From Cheiracanthium punctorium (Eukaryota > Arthropoda > Arachnida > Araneae > Cheiracanthiidae): a stretch of DNA of 64,000 bases. Position numbers and translations under genes: made by a program. Shown in pieces: positions 57,976 to 64,000 of the stretch. Each line of letters starts with the position of its first letter. The stretch's first letter is position 1. The notes beneath the pieces are model-generated. The model was not told where the DNA came from, did no database searches, and was given only the letters and a program-made list of their open reading frames with translations. The stretch lies in assembly GCA_038373885.1 (NCBI GenBank), contig JAWZYV010011899.1:124001-188000 (forward strand), in the 5' to 3' direction.

Positions 57976-59108
57976 GTAACTTAGCACATACTCGAAAATT
58001 TTAAAAAGTGCATGAAAAAAAAGGAATCCAAACAGGTAGTATTTTTGTCTACTTAAAATAATAATTATTATTATAATAGTTTCTCATATGAGTACTAATT
58101 TAGAGGTATATGGGGGGGTCATCTTAACTTTCAGACATTTTAGCATGAAAATAATACTTAGAAGTTCAGTATGCTGTAAAAATGTTTACTATACCGATGA
58201 CTAGGCGGGCTCAAATCTCAATCCCCCACTGCCACTTGCCTTCCTATCTGGCGCCCATGGAAACAATGTCTTTCTAAAATTCAAAGCTTTATCACAATGT
58301 GATGTGCGACTCCCTACAGCCCCACAGGCAATGCCTTTGCCCACTGCAGCCGAAGTCCTAAGTGCTCCCCCCCCCTTTTCTGACCCACAGACCTCATCCC
58401 AGAATCCTCGTCCTCCATGGGAAAATGTATGAATACAACATGGAATACAATGAGACTGTGTTAGCCCAAGAGTACCGGAAATCGGAGAATTTGAGACAAA
58501 GCCGCTGGCTACAATCAGAAGAAAGTTCACGCTGGAAAAGAAGTTACACATAGAAGTTAGATGAAAGATTCATTCCCATTATGGATTTTGAGATAGTTCT
58601 AATAATATTACTGCAGGATTCCGAAGTGAGTAGGTTTAATTGTTTTTATTGTAAATAGAGAACATCAAGGTCTGCTGTTTACAAGAACCTAATATACAAC
58701 ACTTTGTATGTCTCTGGAACAAAAAAAAGATGCCCATTCATCAAAAAGTGTCGGCGCTTTGGTGTTAATTGACTGAGGCGAGGCTTCTAAGGTATAAAGG
58801 TTTGTGACACTTTCTTCTAAAGTCTCAATTTCCTTTTCTTATTTTTGAATGATTTTAGTGCTCAGTTATTTATTGAAAAGGATGGAACAGACTGTGGTCC
58901 ACACTAACATTTCGAGATACCTTCCGTTTCATTTTCTGCGAATATTTTGTTCAATTTTTGTTCTTGTTTGACAAAGCGGAATTAGGTACTATTTGCTTTG
59001 TTCTAGCCCAATGCTGTTTTTCTAAATTATACTGAAATCATGGGCGCACGAACACACATTACTGAAATGTATGTGAAGACATGCGTATAATGGGCTAGGT
59101 CGGTGCAC
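57976..59108. other. Intergenic DNA, no gene recognised
   Basis: 58200-58560 is GC-richer than its surroundings, with short frames on both strands, but none resembles a known protein and no element ends were found. Confidence 0.45.
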
Positions 59109-59277
59109 CAAGGGCGGCTCCAGCGAGGGGGCCGTAGCCCCCTCCGAACTTTTGTTTTTGAACTTTAGATTCGTATACTTTACGATTCCTCACGTTAAAT
59201 TGGCATTTTAAACAATTTATAGACTATCTAAAAAGTTCAATGGCCCCCTCCGAAAATTCATCCTGGAGCCGCCCTTG
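59109..59277. mobile_element. hAT MITE, 169 bp
   Basis: The ends CAAGGGCGGCTCCAG and CTGGAGCCGCCCTTG are perfect inverted repeats. Flanks CGGTGCAC (59101-59108) and GGGTGCAC (59278-59285) match 7 of 8. Confidence 0.9.
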
Positions 59278-59850
59278 GGGTGCACGAAACTTTTTGTGTT
59301 TGCATTGTGAGCTGTTAGAGCTCTTTCCAAACACTGCATTTGTTTTTGAACTCTCTGCACATACTCGTAGGAAGGAGTTATGTCTTTAGTGTTCTCTCAG
59401 CACAAATCTGCTGGTAATCTGAGTGACGTGCCGTATACAAGTCTGCACTCGATGCTTGTATCTCAGATTTGACTGCTGCTTGAATACCAAAGAGAACTAC
59501 TCGGAGTGATTCAGTCCATCTGGGGCTTCCATGGGCTTTTAAAGAGTTCTTCAAAATTCTGTGCAGGCTTTCCACAATACCATTTCCTTGTGGGTGGTAG
59601 GCTGTTGTGCGAACTCTATTTGTTCCCAACATCTTTGTTAGTTCCCTGAACAGGGATGATTCAAATTGGCGTCCCTGATCAGTTGTGATGGTTGAAGGGC
59701 GTCCAAAGCGAGATATCCATCCCTCGAAAAAGGCTCTAGCTATGGTTGCTGCTGTCATGTCAGAAATGGGCATGGCTTCTGGCCATTTGGTAAATCTGTC
59801 GATGACAGTGAGACAATACATCTTACCTTCCGAGGGGGTAAGGGTCCTAC

Positions 59851-60030
59851 CCCAGCAAACACACACATGTTCTCTGTGGTGTGTTCTCGACACACCACAG
59901 AGGTTCTCATTTTAAAAGAAATCATCCCTTGTTGAAGAAGTTGACATCAGAAATTTATCTATTATTGCCGGTATTAGCAAAAGTCGAAGAAAGTCGCAAA
60001 AATGCCTAGGCACAAATGGGTTAATTTCAC
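59851..60030. mobile_element. CCCAGCA-type insertion with internal hairpin in gypsy integrase
   Basis: CCCAGCAAACACACACATGT matches the end of the palindrome at 42328. It holds a perfect 12-bp hairpin (59872-59883 / 59891-59902, CTCTGTGGTGTG, loop TTCTCGA). The second boundary near 60030 is inferred from where integrase-like reading resumes. Confidence 0.5.
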
Positions 60031-60777
60031 GATTCATGTTGGGCCACACATACCTGCTTGTAATTAATTCAATTGTAGGTCTGATGCCTGGATGTGCGAG
60101 GTTATGAAAGTGATTGAAGACTGTTCTGCGAAAGTTTTTGGGAACAAATGGTCGAGGGTTACCGGTGGATACATCACATCTCAGTTCTTGTGTGGTTCAC
60201 TGGACTAGGCACTTGCTTTAAGTCTAGTGAATGACTCCTGTTTTGCTGGTCTTGTAGATCAAGGTCTGTTCTCTGAGCCTCGCTGAAGGCTTCGAAGTCA
60301 AGAAATGAAGAATTTGAAATGTTATGGACTTCAATTCTTGATAATGCATCCGCCACTGTGTTGTTTGCACCACTGGTGTGTCGGATATCTGTGCTGAATT
60401 GGGAAATGAAGTCCAGCTGTCTCCACTGCCGCGGACTGCACTTATTTGGTTTTTGCTTGAAGGCATAGATGAGAGGTTTTTGGTCAGTAAAGATTATGAA
60501 ATCTCGACCTTCCAGCATGTGCCGGAATCGTTTCACTGCTGTGTAGATGACCAATAACTCTCGATCATAGGTGGAGTATTTCCGTTGGCTATTTGTTAGC
60601 TTGATAGAAAAGAAGGCAATAGGTTCCCAATTGGTCATGCTAAGTTGCATCAGAGAACCACCGACAGCGACATCACTGGCATCTACCCAAACGCTAAGTT
60701 TGGCTCGTGGAATTGGATGACGAAGTAGTGTAGCATTAGCCAAAGCATTTTTGGCATCTGCAAATGCCTGCTCAGCA

Positions 60778-60953
60778 CAAGCGGGGACGGAGGGGGCGAC
60801 CTCCCTCCCCCCCCCCGAGAAAAGAGAAATTAATGTAAAAGATCCTATTTCGCTTAAATAAAATGGATGTATATGTTAATCTTCTAATTAGCCGCCCCCA
60901 CCGACAGACTAACCGCCCCCCCCCCCCGACAAACTTGCAATAATCCGCCACTG
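60778..60953. mobile_element. hAT MITE inside the gypsy fragment, perfect 8-bp duplication
   Basis: Starts CAAGCGGGGACGG, ends AATCCGCCACTG. GCTCAGCA is duplicated exactly at 60770-60777 and 60954-60961. It splits the RT/RNase H linker. 176 bp. A partial relative lies at 53741-53858. Confidence 0.9.
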
Positions 60954-61191
60954 GCTCAGCAACCTCAGTCCATTGAAGTATTTCCTGTGGATTTTTTAGT
61001 GTGGATCGCTTTATTTTCTTATTATTTTTATTTTCCTCAAGAAATTTATTTAAGGGTGCTAATAAGAGGGCTGCTTTTAGCATAAACCGGCGATAAAAAT
61101 TGAAAAGGCCTAAGAAACGGCTTAGTTGAGTGATTGTAGTTGGTTTGGGGAAATTAATGATACACTCTACTCTGTCTTTCAAGGGTTCAAT

Positions 61192-61367
61192 CAAGGACGT
61201 ACCCAGGGGGGTGATCCAGGGGGTCCGGACCCCTCCCGAAATTTCGATTTTTGTTAGCAAAATAATAATGATGAAGTCTTTCTGTGGAAAATTCTCCCTT
61301 TTTCAGCGTTTGGACCCCCTCCAAAATTTTTGGACCCTCCCCGAAATTTTTTCTGGGTACGTCCCTG
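61192..61367. mobile_element. hAT MITE inside the gypsy RT, 8-bp duplication
   Basis: The ends CAAGGACGTACCCAGG and CTGGGTACGTCCCTG are inverted. Flanks GGTTCAAT (61184-61191) and AGTTCAAT (61368-61375), 7 of 8. Same family as 57808-57967. It separates two parts of the reverse transcriptase that otherwise read on. Confidence 0.9.
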
Positions 61368-61543
61368 AGTTCAATGCCATGTTGCGAAACATTAAATCCT
61401 AAGGAACTTATGGACGAAACTCCGAATGCACATTTTGAAGGTTTTACGCTGAGAAAATACTTTTATAATCATTCAAAATTCATTTTTGAGCCCCTTGGCT
61501 AAGGGTCTCAATACCAACTAACCAATTCATTTTTGAATTTGAG

Positions 61544-61651
61544 ATGGACTCTGTATGTTATGCTCCCGGTTGCACTTCGGGTTATAGGAGCGACAGAAAG
61601 AGAAATGCTGCCCTGGGATTAAAGAATCCAAGTTTGTTTAAAGCTCCCATC
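61544..61651 (+). CDS. First exon of a THAP-domain protein (partial gene)
   Basis: ATG at 61544 opens 36 codons starting MDSVCYAPGCTSGYRSDRKR and ending NPSLFKAPI, directly followed by a consensus splice donor GTAAGC at 61652. The C-x4-C pair (residues 5 and 10), the G-C-x-S-G-Y stretch and a downstream 'F-K-(A/F)-P' are the N-terminal half of the THAP zinc finger (C2CH), a DNA-binding module of THAP proteins and P-element transposases. The second C-x2-H half must lie on a later exon; none was found before 64000, where a Tigger element fills the presumed intron. The frame is intact, so it may belong to a live gene or a young P-type transposon. Too short to separate the two. Confidence 0.6.
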
Positions 61652-62184
61652 GTAAGCTTTGTTTAATTTTGTTTGCACTTTTTCCAATGCTTAAATTGAA
61701 GTTATATTACCGTAATTTCCGGCTTATAATCCGCGGATTATCTATTAAAAAAGATGAAAATTTATCCAGTGCGTATTATGCATCGCTGAGTACTATCTAC
61801 TGGAATTTTTCCTGAAGCCTTCAAAATTTACAATAAAAAAACTTTATGTAAGAAATGAACTTATATTTATAAAAACAAAATATAAGTTCATTTCTTTTTT
61901 TCCAATATATTTAGATCCTGAAAAATATTTAAGTCTGTTAATCAATTACATGACACTAGATGCCACTGCAGTCATTCAGTAGATTTGCAAAAAGATGGGG
62001 AAACACAGGGACCTTTGAGGGTGGTCATACGTCATAGCTTCCTGAAACGACTTCCGATTGGTCTCTCCACTCTAAATGAATAGTCTGTGAAATGGGGAAA
62101 TTTCGTCAAAAAAATTGGCATCACTACTTCATATTAAGGTACGTGACGATCATCGCTGAAACGATTCATACGAAAGTTGTAGAA

Positions 62185-63692
62185 ATGTCGAAAAAACGCA
62201 TTAGCTATTCAGCTGATTTTAAACTGAAAGTAATCAGTAAAGTTGAAGAATTTCGAAATAGGGAGGCTGGACGACTATTTCAAGTCGATGAATCCAACGT
62301 TCGCTTATGGAGAAAATCTAATAGAAGTTAGAAAATGCCAGGAACAAAAAATGTAAAAGTTTTTGGTTTAGCCAGCCAAAATGGCCTGAATTAGAAGATG
62401 TGTTGCATCGCTGGATTACAGAAAAAAGAAGTAAAGGGAATCCTGTATCTACAGTTAAAATAAGAATTAAGGCTAAATTAATTGCCGAAGAAATGCAGAT
62501 TAGAGGTTTCGATGGTGGCCCCACGTGGTGCTACCGGTTCATGAAGAGAAAAAATCTTTCTGTACGGAATCGCACTACTGACGACAGAAACTGCCGCCTG
62601 ACTGGGAGATGAAAAAATATGAGTTTTTACTTTACACCAAAAAAGTAATTACAGGAAAGAAATTCAGTTCTGCAGAAATATTTAACATGGATGAAGTTCC
62701 TGTGTGCTTTGATTCTCCCCCAAACAGAACTGTCGACGCTGCTGGAACTTTGTCCGTTGCAATAAATACTACTGGAAATGAAAAAAATTCGTTTACTGTA
62801 GTATTAACCTGTTCTGCAAGTGGAGAAAAATTGCCCCCGATGGTTATCTTCAAACGAAAAACCATTCCTAAAGAAAATTTTCCCCGTGGAATAGAAATAA
62901 GATGCAATGAGAAAGGTTGGATGAACCAGGACATTGTGATCTCCTGGCTCGATTCGGTTTGGAAAAAACGGAGGTTTTCTCTATATAAACCTCGTGCGCT
63001 ATTGATTTTCGATTCGATGAAGGCTCATCTGAAAGACGTGTGTTGTGTGTGTGTGTGTGGGATTACGACCGATTAGCTCCGAGTGGGCTCTAGGTCGAAG
63101 GGTGGGGTGCCCTCCGTGGGGGTCTTTCTAAGGTGTCCTAACCCGTATTTACGCTAAGTTTCGGAGAAAACCACGGAAAACTCCGAACGATTAGGTCGAC
63201 GGACGCACGATGGGACCCGAACTCGGGACCTTCACACTTCGCCCGTCTACCATTTCCAGTGATATAACCACTGTGCCATGGTGAGGCCATCTGAAAGACG
63301 ATGTTAAAGTGGCCTGCAGAACATCAGGCGCAATCCTTTCAGTGATACCGGGAGGACTAACAAAAATACTGCAACCCCTGGATGTTGGCATCAACAAGTC
63401 TTTCAAATCGAAGATAAGAAACTCATGGGGAAAATGGATTGAAGAGGACGTTCATGAGTATACGAAGAGTGGGAAAATGCGACGTGCATCGTATGCAGAC
63501 GTAACCCACTGGGTAAAAACTGCATGAGATGAAATCTCTGTTTGTACTATAAAAAATGCATTTAAAAAATGTGGATTGTTAGACGAAAATTTTGAATCGA
63601 CCACTGAACTGAATGACGATTCTAATAACTCCTTGGAATTGAATGATGATTTGCTTTTGGGTTTTCCAGATTCAGCTGATTCTAATTTTTAG
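62185..63692 (+). pseudogene. Tigger/pogo transposase, CENP-B-type HTH plus DDD domain
   Basis: In order: N-terminal HTH (KKRISYSADFKLKVISKVEE, AGRLFQVDESNVRLWRK), CENP-B-type DNA-binding domain (LHRWITEKRSKGNPVSTVKI, DGGPTWCYRFMKRKN), DDE_1 catalytic domain with first Asp in FNMDEVPVCFD, second in LIFDSMKAHLKD, and third in KILQPLDVGINKSF, then an acidic tail (NDDSNNSLELNDDLLLGFPD) to TAG 63690-63692. It is dead: a stop at 62329, frameshifts near 62340-62400 and 62605, and a SINE (63039-63287) splitting the second and third Asp. An in-frame TGA at about 63526 also breaks the tail. All three catalytic Asp codons remain. Confidence 0.88.
63039..63287 (-). mobile_element. tRNA-derived SINE with 13-bp target duplication
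   Basis: CATCTGAAAGACG is duplicated exactly at 63026-63038 and 63288-63300. On the minus strand the head reads TGGCACAGTGGTTATATCAC (A box) and GTCCCGAGTTCGGGTCCC (B box), followed by a body shared with 38802-39044 and 10308-10462 and a (CA)n-rich tail. 249 bp. Confidence 0.92.
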
Positions 63693-64000
63693 TTTCTCTT
63701 TTTAATTACTTGTAAATATTAAGCGTAAATTTCGCTGAGTATTGGCTGTATTGATTACTTATTCAATATTTGCTATCTACATATTATTCCAGTAAAAGGT
63801 TTATTGTTTGTATATATTTTATTATAGTAAAAAGGTGGGTCTCATTTCAATTTTGTTTTTCTTATAATAATGTCACTTGACTAAATAATTACGATATTAC
63901 AAAATATGCGATAAGTATTCTGCATGCTACCATACATTTTGTTTTGTTTGTTCCGAAAGAAATGTCCGCTTTCTTATTTTTGATTAATTTCATAATACAG
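63693..64000. other. AT-rich DNA to window end
   Basis: No gene or element end recognised. Confidence 0.5.

Larger units (their letters stand above)
59378..61495 (-). pseudogene. pol: Ty3/gypsy retrotransposon pol fragment, dead
   Basis: Read from high to low coordinates: end of the reverse transcriptase (KPSKCAFGVSS near 61450; DRVECIINFPKPTTITQLSR, FLGLFNFYRRF), RNase H (VWVDASD, YDREL, IFTDQKPL, VADALSR; all four acidic residues present, 60743-60174), integrase zinc region (HNLAHPGIRPT, with the CxxC half lost) and integrase core ([32 protein letters not shown]). The palm motif YxDD, protease and gag are absent, so it is 5'-truncated. The integrase segment that should carry the first catalytic Asp (before GPL-type sequence) is replaced by foreign DNA at about 59851-60030. 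Two MITEs interrupt it. No LTRs seen. Confidence 0.88.
61710..63700 (+). mobile_element. Tigger/pogo transposon, right end not seen
   Basis: The left end TTACCGTAATTTCCGGCTTA carries the CCG-type Tigger terminus next to a TA. The interior encodes a decayed pogo transposase. No matching right terminus was found before 64000, so it lies outside or is lost. Inserted in the presumed intron after the THAP exon. Confidence 0.65.

Noticed and set aside
58201..58551. 116-codon minus-strand frame in GC-richer DNA
   Set aside because: Composition is gene-like but the protein has no recognisable motif and includes a poly-G/C artefact; no splice or start context that decides it.
1..64000. A new multi-gene system or defence cassette
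   Set aside because: Apart from UBL3 and the THAP exon all coding traces belong to transposable elements; no cluster of co-oriented unknown genes is present.

Overview
This is an AT-rich eukaryotic nuclear window with introns, long homopolymer runs and dense transposon remains. One conserved host gene can be read with confidence: UBL3, whose wording best fits an arthropod. The mix of abundant hAT-type miniature elements, tRNA-derived SINEs, Tigger/pogo relics and 173-bp tandem repeats suggests a chelicerate, most likely a spider. The species is an inference and cannot be fixed from the sequence alone.

Layout. 1-15 kb: AT-rich DNA with TIR elements, a pogo-like non-autonomous element holding a long internal inverted repeat (7321-8567), a tRNA pseudogene, and two different tandem-repeat families (9.38-10.3 kb and 12.3-13.5 kb). 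15-21.4 kb: a dispersed repeat split by a Tigger relic, which itself carries a 173-bp satellite block, then a second satellite-bearing element inverted relative to the first. 21.4-24.6 kb: an unclassified 2.8-kb transposon inside a satellite copy, itself hit by two hAT MITEs and a SINE. 25-27.5 kb: a complete but broken hAT (ZMYM1/TTF-type) element with an exact 8-bp target duplication and an internal displaced duplication. 28-35.6 kb: more TIR elements, AT-rich filler and a tRNA-like sequence.

35.9-46 kb: UBL3 on the + strand. Four coding exons (35929-36037, 36248-36334, 43287-43364, 45100-45164) run in phase from the ubiquitin-fold start to a C-terminal prenylation motif. The first coding exon, holding the start codon, was not found. 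The 7-kb intron holds two SINEs, a MITE, a ~130-bp tandem array and a 100-bp palindrome. The 3' UTR is AT-rich, and 46-50.2 kb shows little beyond simple AT-rich sequence. 50-57 kb: two strong inverted repeats, a long-TIR element and a second copy of a repeat also seen in the UBL3 intron.

57-64 kb: MITEs, a dead Ty3/gypsy pol fragment (- strand) that served as a target for at least three later insertions, a short THAP zinc-finger first exon ending in a clean splice donor, and a Tigger/pogo transposase pseudogene broken by a SINE with a 13-bp target duplication. No operon, CRISPR array or defence-like cassette was seen. The window's interest lies in its readable nesting order, the 173-bp repeat superfamily, the shuffled hAT element and the undocumented THAP exon.
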